Positions 32,201-40,424 are shown, counted from the stretch's first letter. The stretch is DNA of 47,642 bases from CAYVJW01 sp964451885 (GCA_964451885.1 CAYVJW010000001.1:1-47642); one strand, 5' to 3'. Numbers and translations are program-made. Notes: generated by a model from the letters alone, not told the origin.

Positions 32201-32837
32201 TACTCGATGGAGAGCTCTTTTGCGGGGAGAAAGAATAGATAGGGATTTGCTTGCTAGGTCTTTATTGGAAGATTCGGATCGTTTAGATATTTTGTCAAAG
32301 GTGGATATAGAGGCGCTTGTCATTCGGTATTATTTGAAGCCTATAATGGAAAGATATGATTTTAATGGAGATGGATCCGTGGGATTGAACGAAGTTGGGC
32401 TTATTACTGCGGATTTTCATGCGGGCAGTTTTTCTCCCCGAAACGCAGCTGTGCAACAAGCTTTAAGTCGAGTGCTTGGAACAAGTCTGATTTTGGATGG
32501 AGATTTGTCTTTTTATGATAAAGAAGGAAACCCGGTTTTTTGGGAGGGGGCGGAAACGGTACAAAGTCTTATGAAATTTTCCGAAAGTTTGACATCAGAG
32601 CAAAGAAAAGGACTATCCTCTCGAGAATTTGTAGAAAGTTTTGTTGTTTTGTCTAATTCTCCCGATCTGGAGAGACACCAGCTTTATAGTGTTTTGATGC
32701 AGGCGGGGGAAGATCGATGGATCATTCCTGTGGGAGCCAGGATAAAAAGTGGGTTTGCAACAGTGAGTGGGATTGAATCTGTCAGTGCGAAGGCTTATGT
32801 CCAAAGAGCTCAGGAGGTGTATTTGGCAGGACATTGA
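29259..32837 (+). CDS. Lytic transglycosylase-like protein with peptidoglycan-binding and EF-hand motifs
   Basis: A 1192-residue protein without a signal peptide or membrane helix. Residues 1-310 form a helical module shared with the next gene (TLDQAVT.HEVA.AFAY near the start, YLLARHPSWQKDFPDIW near 300). A peptidoglycan-binding-like domain lies at ~650-740 (VSYLQVALERIGLSPGSFDG, AVMAYQRIRGFSEDG). The lysozyme-like region has YLESSFGLGQRFGEG (candidate catalytic Glu, near 825) and SLGIFQVNVDSF; this pattern recalls DUF1615-type enzymes. An EF-hand/dockerin-like DFNGDGSVGLNEVG follows near 1030. It should cleave glycan strands if it reaches the wall; how it is exported is unclear. The next gene follows after 24 bp. 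Confidence 0.75.
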   Translation: MSLEQTTSPTLDQAVTLHEVAAAFAYGEGAEARQVLNPSRPDDLVLLKRRSVQNLLENAKLPVSGLLYAEVDTALPPDIERSLRKLKNAPNEAERVAVKMIEDIQKSLVNISSKLKGLERASYDTRRREFSRLNSLFLDYIPRAFVHSKFPLGYLPAQSPRRSELNNSLQDLVSLGQNVERTYGLVVSFNQEATLANLRGSIERVSAVVSIDPPSLLDTPEVGWQEKGWQIADRIIPQKLIQWGRQWTSGNEEGGDRENVDRIDYEALGFDSSQYEYLRRLERWEEKTGAYLKKTEDYLLARHPSWQKDFPDIWDAFNRLYTVQRQIEVEIRTLRRASESNSSGAVLKGLEENSIAPSSDKVEQVTDYLLNQLPASIRSKPVCSAALGFLNEHFGVDVGFSMRATSAWALAGHMTKLHSTNRAKFKKVDEGEYQLSSVSLRKQDVRPIYMALGGINEGDERNGAKKYITFVYEASEFKDNAARAFAKSPDSVRPNTHVMEVFGRKKFLVRVDSPVRLRDFLKKQFVPRDYIGDTRKPASHVDSDAFLIELVKVLNLKINGMSVSMDLNRQFEGEVEWEDFMGMDFIHVRDPLNKKAEIPKIRLLPLSTMLLDKRFVPVDVLETQSTAIESIPTDQLIQKLSEAQWGYLRGRSVKVSYLQVALERIGLSPGSFDGYYATNGVLNKLNKTRGAERITYLDNLGMGKGGDTARAVMAYQRIRGFSEDGLAGEHTVAGVVEDLRIGNRISIPRRVELAEPLLTYQEEPLKIVDFAQELNRKQALRFIERKLHKLGVSRIRNAAQVEGLRDNIYEAVEGSGIKITPGNMSYIVSVQYLESSFGLGQRFGEGIYNNFINGLSWYEKYTVESALDVVKGIEIAGFSGEERVDSFLACKTKKDLYRWAQDTVSMLQNPELQSEIENKFFFNSALKIVLDFFEIEYEGDDYYEAAVARLAEEPSSLGIFQVNVDSFIRILESRKEEWKNDTRWRALLRGERIDRDLLARSLLEDSDRLDILSKVDIEALVIRYYLKPIMERYDFNGDGSVGLNEVGLITADFHAGSFSPRNAAVQQALSRVLGTSLILDGDLSFYDKEGNPVFWEGAETVQSLMKFSESLTSEQRKGLSSREFVESFVVLSNSPDLERHQLYSVLMQAGEDRWIIPVGARIKSGFATVSGIESVSAKAYVQRAQEVYLAGH

Positions 32838-32861
32838 ATTCAATTTTTAATTTCTAATTAA

Positions 32862-34400
32862 ATGACTATTGAGCAGAGTGGTGTGTCGACGTTAGATCAG
32901 GCTGTTACGATGCAGGAGGTAGCAGATGCTTTTGCTTATAGTGATAGAGTGGAAAAGAGGCAAGTGTTAGATCCTTCAAATCCTGATGATGTGGTGTTAC
33001 TGCAGAGATGGAATGTGAGTGAACTATTGGATTCATTTAGGATGCCTGTTTCAGGGTCCGTGTATGCTTCAGCACAAGGGGAGATGATGTCTGACGCAAA
33101 TGTTGCACTTTTCTCAAATATGGAAAGGGATATTCAAAAACTGAAAAGATTGATATTTCGTCAAGCGAAAGAAAAATCTGAAAAAGCGATTGAGGACATT
33201 CGCGAGAGTATTAATAATATCACTTCAAAACTGAGAGAATTCGAGAGTCGGCCTCATGAAGAAAGAATTCAGGAGTTGGAAAGGCTTCATAGTTTGATGC
33301 GAGAATATATTCCCAGAGCGGAAATGCATTTGGAGGCTTTTTTTGAGGATTTGTCTCCAAAAAGTGATTCCAGAATTATTCTTTCCAAATCGATTCGTGA
33401 ATTAAAAGAACTTGAGCAAAAATTAGGAAAGCATCTTGAATTAGCGCTTCAATTTGATCCAGCCATCACGCTTAGAGATATTCAGAAGAGCATTGATAAG
33501 TCAAAAGACGAACTGACTTTGCGTTCAGGAGAATCCATCGATTATTTGCGTCGAATAAAAGCCTGGGTAGAAAAAGCCAAGGCTTATGAGAAAAAAGCAA
33601 AACTTTATTTAAGAGCTCGTGCTCCCAATTGGAGAAAAGATTTTCCGGAAATTAAAAAAGCGCTTAGGGCGCTTTTTGCGTTTCGTAGAGGGATAGAACG
33701 TAAAATTTCTCGTCCTGGTATTGAATCTGTTCTTTTAAATGGAAGTGTAATTCCGGGAAAATATTTAAGCTCAGCCAGAAAGACAGAACGATCAATTGAC
33801 GGGGAGGAGGGGCATCGCCTCGAAAAAATTTTTCAGCCGGAGTTGGATTTTTTGGCTGGCAAGATGGGGAAGGGGGATTATGTTTTGTTGGCAGATGTTT
33901 CTCAAAAAGAGCAACTGGACGGAGGGCCTTTTCAGCAGCTTTATTGGGTGCGACGGACGGCGGACGGTTTTATTTTTGAAAAGCGGTTTATCATGTCAGG
34001 GAGTAAGGTAGAACCCGGAAAAAATGTAACAAGTTCATTTAGTACTCCTTATGGACTTCATAAAATTGCTTCTATAGTAAAAGGTGATTTTGCTTCCGTT
34101 ATTAAGGGAAGAAGAGTCCAAAGAAGGAAGGTAGAAAATATTTCAACCGGAGATGCGAGAATTTTAACTACGGCAGCTCTGTATTTGAAAGGCCTGGAAA
34201 GGGGGATAAATGATTTGTCTAACCCTCGGGGGATTGCTATCCATGGAACTCCTTTTGAAAGGAGATTAGGGAGGCCGGCTTCTCACGGTTGTATTTGGCT
34301 TTCGAATGCGGATATTTTAAATCTTTTGGAGATGATAAATCGGAATCCAGAAAAGGGGTGGGCGTATATAACAGATCAGAAGAATCATCGCAATTTGTAA
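32862..34400 (+). CDS. L,D-transpeptidase (YkuD) with shared N-terminal module
   Basis: A 512-residue protein. Residues 1-310 are homologous to the N-terminus of the preceding transglycosylase-like protein: STLDQAVTMQEVADAFAYSD, RQVLDPSNPDDVVLL, and YLRARAPNWRKDFPEI near 270. The C-terminal ~170 residues are a YkuD domain with FSTPYGLHKI and the catalytic signature IHGTPFERRLGRPASHGCIWLSNADI, with His, Ser-His-Gly-Cys all present. It should form 3-3 peptidoglycan cross-links or attach proteins to stem peptides. No signal peptide or TM is seen. The pair is probably one operon of wall cleavage plus relinking. Confidence 0.88.
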   Translation: MTIEQSGVSTLDQAVTMQEVADAFAYSDRVEKRQVLDPSNPDDVVLLQRWNVSELLDSFRMPVSGSVYASAQGEMMSDANVALFSNMERDIQKLKRLIFRQAKEKSEKAIEDIRESINNITSKLREFESRPHEERIQELERLHSLMREYIPRAEMHLEAFFEDLSPKSDSRIILSKSIRELKELEQKLGKHLELALQFDPAITLRDIQKSIDKSKDELTLRSGESIDYLRRIKAWVEKAKAYEKKAKLYLRARAPNWRKDFPEIKKALRALFAFRRGIERKISRPGIESVLLNGSVIPGKYLSSARKTERSIDGEEGHRLEKIFQPELDFLAGKMGKGDYVLLADVSQKEQLDGGPFQQLYWVRRTADGFIFEKRFIMSGSKVEPGKNVTSSFSTPYGLHKIASIVKGDFASVIKGRRVQRRKVENISTGDARILTTAALYLKGLERGINDLSNPRGIAIHGTPFERRLGRPASHGCIWLSNADILNLLEMINRNPEKGWAYITDQKNHRNL

Positions 34401-34442
34401 ACAATAACCGACAATGTTTTTATTGGTGAGAATGAAATATGC

Positions 34443-34471
34443 TTGACTTTCCATAGAGACAGTGCTACAAA
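34443..34471 (+). promoter_or_regulatory. Promoter for the 34628 gene
   Basis: TTGACT (34443-34448), 17 nt, TACAAA (34466-34471). The leader of about 150 nt contains a long A/T hairpin at about 34484-34537 (TTTTTTTCTTCTCAA pairing with TTGAGAAAAAAA). Confidence 0.5.
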
Positions 34472-34627
34472 GTAATTAGTTTTTTTCTTCTCAATAAAAC
34501 TCGGCTAAAAATTCGAAGTTTTTTGAGAAAAAAATCATTATTTGCTCTTTTTCATATCGATAATTTACCATCATTTTTTTCGTATTATCATTGGTCTAAG
34601 AGGCCAGAACTCAAGAGGAGGATAGGT

Positions 34628-35131
34628 ATGCTCAAAAAACCGTGGTTTTGGATAATCATCCTTTCGTTGATGCTAGGGGCGGAAGCTTTCTGGATCTTCA
34701 ATGGAAGGGGAGAAGCGGCGGCTGGTCATGGATCTGACCCGCCTTTTGTTAACCAACAGGTTGACGCGGACTGGTTAGATGACCTTGATAAATTTCGGCA
34801 GTCAGTTGCTGATGAGGCATTGGCGCGGCGCGACGGGGATAAAAATCTTAGTCGCCAAGTCAAGAAGCTTCGCACTCAGATGGAGGTTGTTGCTCGGAAA
34901 CATGAATCGTTGACTCGCCGGGTCGATGAGAGTGATCGGAATTGGGCTCGTCTGGCAGAAGGGCGTCATGAAGCCGAAACAATGGCAAAACAGTATTGGG
35001 AACATGATGCAAACAATTCTCTTTGCGGCTCTTTCTACTCCATGGGCCATTGTCCGGAAGTTCTTCCATGGAAGGAGTACCTCGAAAGGGCGCTTCGGGA
35101 AGCAGGTGTATTCTTCTTTCCCGAGAGATGA
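34628..35131 (+). CDS. Signal-anchored coiled-coil protein, unknown
   Basis: I start at ATG 34628, 7 nt after AGGAGG, giving 167 residues; an ATG at 34523 would add 35 residues before the membrane helix. MLKKPWFWIIILSLMLGAEAFWIF is a signal anchor. A charged helical region (VDADWLDDLDKFRQSVADEAL to ESLTRRVDESDRNW) predicts a coiled coil outside the membrane. The C-terminus has two cysteines (LCGSFYSMGHCPEVLPW). Family unknown. The body is G+C-richer than neighbours (33 of 60 at 34801-34860). A terminator at 35152-35193 closes the unit, so it is transcribed alone. Confidence 0.75.
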   Translation: MLKKPWFWIIILSLMLGAEAFWIFNGRGEAAAGHGSDPPFVNQQVDADWLDDLDKFRQSVADEALARRDGDKNLSRQVKKLRTQMEVVARKHESLTRRVDESDRNWARLAEGRHEAETMAKQYWEHDANNSLCGSFYSMGHCPEVLPWKEYLERALREAGVFFFPER

Positions 35132-35151
35132 TGTGGTGGGATCGGTATAGA

Positions 35152-35193
35152 GAGAGCTGGGGGGTGGCATAGATGTCGCCCTCCTCTTTTTTG
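35152..35193 (+). terminator. Rho-independent terminator
   Basis: GGGTGGCA (from 35162) pairs with TGTCGCCC (to 35181), flanked by GAG/CTC and followed by TTTTTT. Confidence 0.7.
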
Positions 35194-35225
35194 CTTTTTT
35201 TCTTGTAAGATGGTAGAATATAAAG

Positions 35226-36275
35226 ATGGAAAATAAGGATCAATCATCGCTTCCTAAACAACCGGGTGAAAAACCTGTGTCGGGGGAGGGGAAAACTCCT
35301 TCGGGAGAGGCTTTATTGCCGCCTAAACTGCCTCAAGTAGCCGTAGTAGAGGGGGAGGGGATAAAAGTGGGAAGTGAAGAAGAACAATTAAAAATTAAAA
35401 ATGAAAATAATGAAAGGAATGAAGAAAATGAGAAGAATGAAGAGGTAGAATCTGAAGATGAGTTGATTGTTGAAGAAGAGGAGGATTTTTTCTGGGTGGT
35501 TCAGCGTGTTGTGTGGGGGATTGTAAAAACAGTTTTTATATTGGGGCTTATCGGATTTTTTGTTTGGATCATATGGGGACCGGATAAAAAATCGTTTTCG
35601 GAACTCGAAAAAGCAAAATCGGTTGTTTTGGAGGTTTCTAAAGAAAAGGGGGTTTCGATTCAGAAGGAGAAATTGCTGCCAAGGAAATATATTTCACCTG
35701 CCGACCGCTTGATTGAGCTGGAAGAAATGTTTGATCCGGCAAATCAAAAAAGTTCGATTATCAGTTCTGTGCTGTGGTTGGAAAAAGCTGGCGCTTTTTT
35801 GAATAAATCTGCTTTTGAACTGATACCGAGTTCTGTTCCTCAAATTCGGAAGCAAAGAGTGGAATTTGTTCTCAAAGAAATTCGGCAGTTGATCGAGTAT
35901 TCAGAGGTTATTCAAGGGAGGGTAATGCAGGAAATTAACGCGTTTTCACAGCGATCTAAACAGGCCAATGAAGATTCTGTTTTAAATGAAACCGCTTTTT
36001 TTGAGGCACTTCGGCACTTTGAAGGAGTGGAGGCGGAAATTTTTCTTGCCCAGAAAGTCGATGCTGAAAAACTGGTGATGGCAAATTCGACTTTTGCCAG
36101 CGGGAGGAAAATTTTACTGCAGAATATTCAGCGTTATGATAAGCGGCTTCGTAGTTTATACGAAAATGTTGAGGCTAATAAAGAGGCGTTGATCCATGAT
36201 GTGCGTGTGGTTGATTTTCCGGAGAGTACGTTGGAGATTATTTTGAGCCCGAGGGAGTGGAGGGAGGGGCAGTGA
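35226..36275 (+). CDS. Single-pass membrane protein with acidic N-terminus, unknown
   Basis: A 349-residue protein. Residues 1-85 are cytoplasmic, Pro-rich and then strongly Asn/Glu/Lys-rich (NENNERNEENEKNEEVESEDE). One membrane helix follows at about 95-118 (IVKTVFILGLIGFFVWIIWG). The outer ~230 residues are helical (RLIELEEMFDPANQ, RKQRVEFVLKEIRQLIEY). The DNA for the Asn/Glu stretch (35391-35455) looks like the AT-rich spacer repeats elsewhere in the window, so it may be a spacer-like sequence tolerated in frame. Function unknown. It sits at the end of the envelope region and is convergent with the LTD protein gene, 10 bp apart. Confidence 0.75.
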   Translation: MENKDQSSLPKQPGEKPVSGEGKTPSGEALLPPKLPQVAVVEGEGIKVGSEEEQLKIKNENNERNEENEKNEEVESEDELIVEEEEDFFWVVQRVVWGIVKTVFILGLIGFFVWIIWGPDKKSFSELEKAKSVVLEVSKEKGVSIQKEKLLPRKYISPADRLIELEEMFDPANQKSSIISSVLWLEKAGAFLNKSAFELIPSSVPQIRKQRVEFVLKEIRQLIEYSEVIQGRVMQEINAFSQRSKQANEDSVLNETAFFEALRHFEGVEAEIFLAQKVDAEKLVMANSTFASGRKILLQNIQRYDKRLRSLYENVEANKEALIHDVRVVDFPESTLEIILSPREWREGQ

Positions 36276-36285
36276 GTTATGAAAT

Positions 36286-38634
36286 TTACTCTTGAAAAAT
36301 AAAACTGATATTCTTCGCTACTTTCTTTCTCATTTTTGGAGATAATTGAATTTTTCGTTGTGAAACAATGATTTTTTGTTTTTTTTCAGGCGGGGAGGAC
36401 GGCTTTTCAACTGCTTCATATTGAGGATATGGAATAAAAGCCGCTTCTTTTCGCTTTTTTTCTTCTATTTTTTGTAAAAATTCAGGGTTAACTCGATCAA
36501 TAAAATGTTGAAAAAATTGAGGAGAGGTATTATTTTTTGTTTCGAGGGTAAGGTCAAGAGCTCTTGCTTTCGGCACTTTTTTTATCAGTATTTTTTCCAG
36601 CCAGGATTTTAGCGGGCGGTCAATGTGCGTGGAGGCTCCTCCGGAGGCGTAGGTTTCTATGGTTATTTCTTCTGAATCAGTTTGCCCTGAAAAATCAGTG
36701 ACGGTAAGGGTGAGGGTGTATCTGTCGGGATTGTTTAGTTTTTGATTCGGCGGGTTCATTACATTCGAAAAAACTTTGTTGTTAAGCTTCCATTCAAATA
36801 GTTGTAAGTCATAGTTTCCGTTGGGGTCGGTGGAACCTTCTCCCGTTACATTTAGTGAAAAGGGGATAGCGCCTGATATTTTTCCTGATCCTTGAATTTT
36901 GATTACGGCTGTGGGGGGGGAATTTACGGTTTCGTTTATTTTTCCTAGGGATCCGTTGAAGTGTCGAAAAAAATCGGAAGGCATATTGTGGTCTTCGTAA
37001 TTGACAAATCTGGCGATGGATTCGTTTTTGATGATGCCTTCGATATCAATACATGGCTCGGTCCAATTATCGGCTTCTCTGTTTTTTTCTACTCGCGAAG
37101 CTTCTGTGGCGCTGAGTTCTGTCTTTTTCCAACAAATAAAATCTTCTGTTGTTTCAAAGCTTGTTCCGGAAAATAAAATCACTTCCACGGTTCCCGATCC
37201 GCTGGAAATGCCTCCTTCTTTGAGGGAATGTATTTCATAAGGAGAAGCGCTGTTTATAATATCGGAAGTTTCCTGGTCAGGTTTGATAACCAAAAAATCT
37301 CCTTCACGTACTCGAAAATCATAATTTATGTTTATCAACGAAGTTCCGTTGTGTTTTATCTCCAGGTATTTTAGGTTTATGGGGTTAGTATTGGCGGATT
37401 TTATGTAAAGTTCGATGAAATCCGGTCCTGTTTCGCTGTCGCGGTTTGGGGAAATTTCGGAAATCAGTAGTTCTATGTCTTCCGGATAGGTAGGCGCATC
37501 AAAATTTTCTTCGCCCTGTGTGTGCCGAAAATTCGAATCTTTGTTGTTTTTGTAAATGAGAGGAAAGAGAGAGTTTTTTTCTTTATGTGCATTCCATATT
37601 TCCGACCACTCTACTGCCAAAGAAGTTCCTGATTTAGCTTTTTCATAATTTATTTCTGCCTTAGTTTCATTGTTTTCGTTCAAAATTTGTATTGTTCCGT
37701 TATCGTTTGGGAGAGAGATGGGGGATTTGGTCCAGAAAAATCGGGCTGTTTCTTGCGGCAAAAAAATTAACCGGTTTTCGTCCAGGATAACGGTTGTTCC
37801 CAATCCGGATATTTCTTCCGAAATCACAGTTCCTGATTCGGTCAGCTCTACTTCTCGCCCTGCCAAATTTACGGCTCCTGAAGCAAGAATTAGATCATTT
37901 TTTGAGTCAAGGAATTTTATTGTCGAACTTGTGCCGTTAGATATCTGCCAATCAGAAATGTCTATCGCTTCATTTCCTTCGATTTCAAATTCAAACCATT
38001 CCTCCATATTCTCAATTTTATGCGGCTGTATTTCCGTGATCCGAACCGTTGCATCTCCGGATTTGAATTGAATGTCTTCTTCTTTCTCTTCTTGCTCGCT
38101 TATCTCCTCGCCCGCTTGTCCGCTATTCTCCCCTGGTGTTCCATGTTCGGTTGATAATTGCCAACTTTCAAGAAGAGAGGGATCGGCTCTGGCAGAAATC
38201 CGTTCCAAGCTTTTCCCGCTTTCGCATGAGGGATATGTGAATTGCTCGCCGAGTTCTATATCATCGTTTTCATCTCTAAGGGCGATTTCTTCTCCGGAAT
38301 TTTTCAGGCTACTCCAAGATGAATCAAAAACCTGCCCGGAAAAGTTAGGAAAAATGGTTAAAAATTCTTCTTCTTTATCGACTATTATGGCTCTTACGTT
38401 TGGTAGCAGGGTATTTTCATCATCGGACTGATTAATTGAATGGTTTGTGCCTTGTTCAAGAAACTTCCATTTAGTCAGATCAACCGGTTCTTCCGAAACA
38501 TTCCACACTTCGATCCATTCGGCATTTCCGGGTTCGCAGGCGCCGATTTCTGTGATGATGATTTTTGGAGATGCGAAAATAAGTTGAGGATAAAGAAAAA
38601 GCCACAGGCTAAATATTGTCCGTTTCATATTCAT
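36286..38634 (-). CDS. Secreted LTD- and PKD-domain surface protein
   Basis: About 782 residues from ATG 38634 (ATG 38628 is also possible). A signal peptide (RTIFSLWLFLYPQLIFASP) precedes three lamin-tail domains: IIITEIGACEPGNAEWIEVWN (near 25), VRITEIQPHKIENMEEWFEFE (near 200) and LLISEISPNRDSETGPDFIELY (near 390). A PKD-type Ig fold follows near 590-660 (GSTDPNGNYDLQLFEWKLN to YTLTLTVTDFSG). The C-terminal ~110 residues are Lys/Pro-rich and basic with no membrane anchor. LTD proteins in such bacteria are cell-surface or secreted and may mediate adhesion or DNA contact; the role here is not known. Confidence 0.85.
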   Translation of the reverse strand: MNMKRTIFSLWLFLYPQLIFASPKIIITEIGACEPGNAEWIEVWNVSEEPVDLTKWKFLEQGTNHSINQSDDENTLLPNVRAIIVDKEEEFLTIFPNFSGQVFDSSWSSLKNSGEEIALRDENDDIELGEQFTYPSCESGKSLERISARADPSLLESWQLSTEHGTPGENSGQAGEEISEQEEKEEDIQFKSGDATVRITEIQPHKIENMEEWFEFEIEGNEAIDISDWQISNGTSSTIKFLDSKNDLILASGAVNLAGREVELTESGTVISEEISGLGTTVILDENRLIFLPQETARFFWTKSPISLPNDNGTIQILNENNETKAEINYEKAKSGTSLAVEWSEIWNAHKEKNSLFPLIYKNNKDSNFRHTQGEENFDAPTYPEDIELLISEISPNRDSETGPDFIELYIKSANTNPINLKYLEIKHNGTSLININYDFRVREGDFLVIKPDQETSDIINSASPYEIHSLKEGGISSGSGTVEVILFSGTSFETTEDFICWKKTELSATEASRVEKNREADNWTEPCIDIEGIIKNESIARFVNYEDHNMPSDFFRHFNGSLGKINETVNSPPTAVIKIQGSGKISGAIPFSLNVTGEGSTDPNGNYDLQLFEWKLNNKVFSNVMNPPNQKLNNPDRYTLTLTVTDFSGQTDSEEITIETYASGGASTHIDRPLKSWLEKILIKKVPKARALDLTLETKNNTSPQFFQHFIDRVNPEFLQKIEEKKRKEAAFIPYPQYEAVEKPSSPPEKKQKIIVSQRKIQLSPKMRKKVAKNISFIFQE

Positions 38635-38671
38635 TTGTATTTTTACCAAAATTACTTATAAAATCTAGTAA

Positions 38672-38824
38672 ATGCAAAATACGAAAAACTTTGGTTTTGA
38701 TTTCCAAAAAAACCAAAAAATAAGCCAAATCGACCATCAAAAATTGGATAAAGAACTGGAGCATTTTTTCGGCATGCAAAGTTTCAGAACTTCCAGTCGT
38801 TTTGCAATTACAATGGAGGAATGA
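38672..38824 (+). CDS. Small protein, 50 residues, unknown
   Basis: The ORF starts at ATG 38672 with TAAAAT ending 7 nt upstream, the same leaderless arrangement as the confident genes. It encodes a soluble, Gln/Lys/Phe-rich peptide (FGFDFQKNQKISQIDHQKLD, then FFGMQSFRTSSRFAITMEE) predicted helical. There is no homologue I recognise. It lies in the 255-bp gap between the divergent LTD and LemA-like genes. Length alone does not prove coding. Confidence 0.42.
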   Translation: MQNTKNFGFDFQKNQKISQIDHQKLDKELEHFFGMQSFRTSSRFAITMEE

Positions 38825-38889
38825 TGATTGGATATTGGTTCGCTGCGGTGAATGTACTTTGAACAATTAGCCATTTAACCATTTAATTT

Positions 38890-39525
38890 ATGCCTAACCC
38901 TCATCCTTCCATAAAAACAAAAACAGAAAGCTCGGAGTTTATAGACTTTCTGGGGGATAGAACAGTGGGTGCGTTCAAAAGCGCGTTTGATTTTTTATTT
39001 GAAAATATAGGGACAGTGTTGGGAGCTATTCTTACTTTCGGGGTATTGGGATTTATTTATTATAAACTGCATAAAAAACAGGCATACATACAAAAAATCT
39101 GGCTTTATACGCTTTTTTTCCTGACAAAACGCCAAATGACTATTCCGTTAGTCTATTCTTTGGCGAAGAAAGATAAAGTATTGGATGAAAATGAGCTTAA
39201 CGAGCTTCTGGAAATACGGGCAAAATGCCGCCATGTTTCCCTTCGTAAAAGCCCTGCACAGAGGCTGAAGCTGGAGAAAAAGGTGTCACTTTTTCTTTTT
39301 GATTATTTTTCAACGATTGAAAAAGAGGGAAAACTTCGGAAAGGGTCGAGATTTGAACGGGTTGTCCGGGATTTGGAGTTTATTGATAAAAAATTGGTGG
39401 ATTTACAGAAGTTTTATAATCTGGAGGTTGTAGGGTGGAATAAGATGGTAAATATTCCAATTTTGAAGTATGTTTTTCAGGTTTTTCGACTGCAGAGGTT
39501 TGAGAAATTTAAAGTATCAGAATGA
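38890..39525 (+). CDS. LemA-like membrane protein
   Basis: A 211-residue protein with one membrane helix at about 42-58 (TVLGAILTFGVLGFIYY) and a helical domain. TKRQMTIPLVYSLAKKDKVLDENELNELLEIRAKC resembles the LemA pattern of R..LIPnLv followed by E...L..aR, and the C-terminal LQKFYNLEVVGWNKMVNIPILKYVFQVFRLQRFEKF resembles the LemA ending with a short aromatic motif. LemA proteins are helical bundles anchored in the membrane, of poorly known function. The match is distant. It is followed by repeat copy B and the catalytic lgt. Confidence 0.6.
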   Translation: MPNPHPSIKTKTESSEFIDFLGDRTVGAFKSAFDFLFENIGTVLGAILTFGVLGFIYYKLHKKQAYIQKIWLYTLFFLTKRQMTIPLVYSLAKKDKVLDENELNELLEIRAKCRHVSLRKSPAQRLKLEKKVSLFLFDYFSTIEKEGKLRKGSRFERVVRDLEFIDKKLVDLQKFYNLEVVGWNKMVNIPILKYVFQVFRLQRFEKFKVSE

Positions 39526-39528
39526 CCT

Positions 39529-39636
39529 GGAAAATAGAACTTAGTTGGTAGATGGTAGAACTTAGAAGAATACAGATTTTTTTTCTAAGTTCTAAGCTCT
39601 AAGTTCTACCATCTTTTCCGTGTATCAGGTATGTTC
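39529..39636 (-). repeat. Interspersed palindromic element, copy B
   Basis: Reverse orientation to copy A; begins with GGAAAATAGAACTTAG, ends ATCAGGTATGTTC. It carries a duplicated TGGTAGA..AACTTAG segment of about 20 bp relative to the other copies. Confidence 0.85.
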
Positions 39637-39668
39637 AGAATTTATTAGACATTTTTAGTACTTCAAAC

Positions 39669-40424
39669 ATGACCTGGAACCTCGATCCCATCGCTTTCTC
39701 CCTCTTTGGTCTCGATGTTCGATGGTACGGTTTGTCGTATGTTCTTGGATTTTTTCTTGTTTTGATTATCGGGCATAAAATCATTTTGCGAACGGGATTG
39801 AAAGTGTCTAAATCAGATTTTGAGAATCTTGTTTTCGGTTTGTTTTTTATTGGAATTGTAGGGGGGAGGTTGGGAGAGTTTTTGTTTTATGCGCCGCAAA
39901 CTTTTTTGGAAGATCCTTTGGAGGTTTTCAAGATTTGGCACGGTGGGATGTCTATTCACGGGGGGATTTTGGCGGCCATTTTGTTTGGGGTTTGGTGGGC
40001 GAAAAAGCATAAGATTTCGTTTTATTGTCTGGCCGACAGTTTAGTTATTCCTCTGGCGATTGCTTTGGGGGTTGGCCGGATTGCGAATTTTATTAATGGA
40101 GAACTCGTTGGAATTCCGACAGATCAGAGCTGGGGGGTGATTTTTCCGCATGTGGACGATCTGTTTCGGCATCCGTCGCAGCTTTATGAAGCGGGGAAGA
40201 ATTTTATTTTGGCGGGGTTGTTAATGTGGCTGTTGATTAAAGATTTTTGGAAAAAGCCGGGATTTTTATTTTCGGTTTTTCTTATAGGGTACGGGGTTTT
40301 GAGATTTATTATTGAGTTTTGTCGGGAGCCGGACGGGATGATTTGGGTTTTGTCGACGGGACAGGTTTTGTGTTTGGGGATGGTTGTTTTCGGCTTGACA
40401 ATTCGAAAATTTTCATTTACATGA
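39669..40424 (+). CDS. lgt: Prolipoprotein diacylglyceryl transferase
   Basis: Lgt attaches diacylglycerol to the lipobox cysteine of prolipoproteins in the membrane. The 251 residues have seven TM segments and the full active-site set: VRWYGLSYVLGF, GGRLGEFLFY, IWHGGMSIHGGI with the essential His, GVGRIANFINGELVG with Arg and Asn, RHPSQLYEA, and GYGVLRFIIEFCREPD. It serves the lipoproteins seen here (FKBP at 12513, protease at 17283). The Lgt homologue at 15620 lacks these residues. The promoter of the next gene is embedded in its 3' end. Confidence 0.95.
   Translation: MTWNLDPIAFSLFGLDVRWYGLSYVLGFFLVLIIGHKIILRTGLKVSKSDFENLVFGLFFIGIVGGRLGEFLFYAPQTFLEDPLEVFKIWHGGMSIHGGILAAILFGVWWAKKHKISFYCLADSLVIPLAIALGVGRIANFINGELVGIPTDQSWGVIFPHVDDLFRHPSQLYEAGKNFILAGLLMWLLIKDFWKKPGFLFSVFLIGYGVLRFIIEFCREPDGMIWVLSTGQVLCLGMVVFGLTIRKFSFT
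40395..40423 (+). promoter_or_regulatory. Promoter inside the lgt 3' end
   Basis: TTGACA (40395-40400), 17 nt, TACATG (40418-40423). The -35 is perfect, the -10 poor. It predicts a leader of about 135 nt for the 40568 gene. Confidence 0.4.

Noticed and set aside
27440..35131. Prophage
   Set aside because: Coiled-coil proteins and wall enzymes suggested a phage, but no terminase, portal, capsid, integrase or attachment-site duplication is seen.
38072..38431. 119-codon plus-strand ORF opposite the LTD gene
   Set aside because: Shadow of the LTD coding frame; Ser/Phe-rich composition typical of antisense frames. The same holds for the long ORFs opposite murE, pheT and the PBP.
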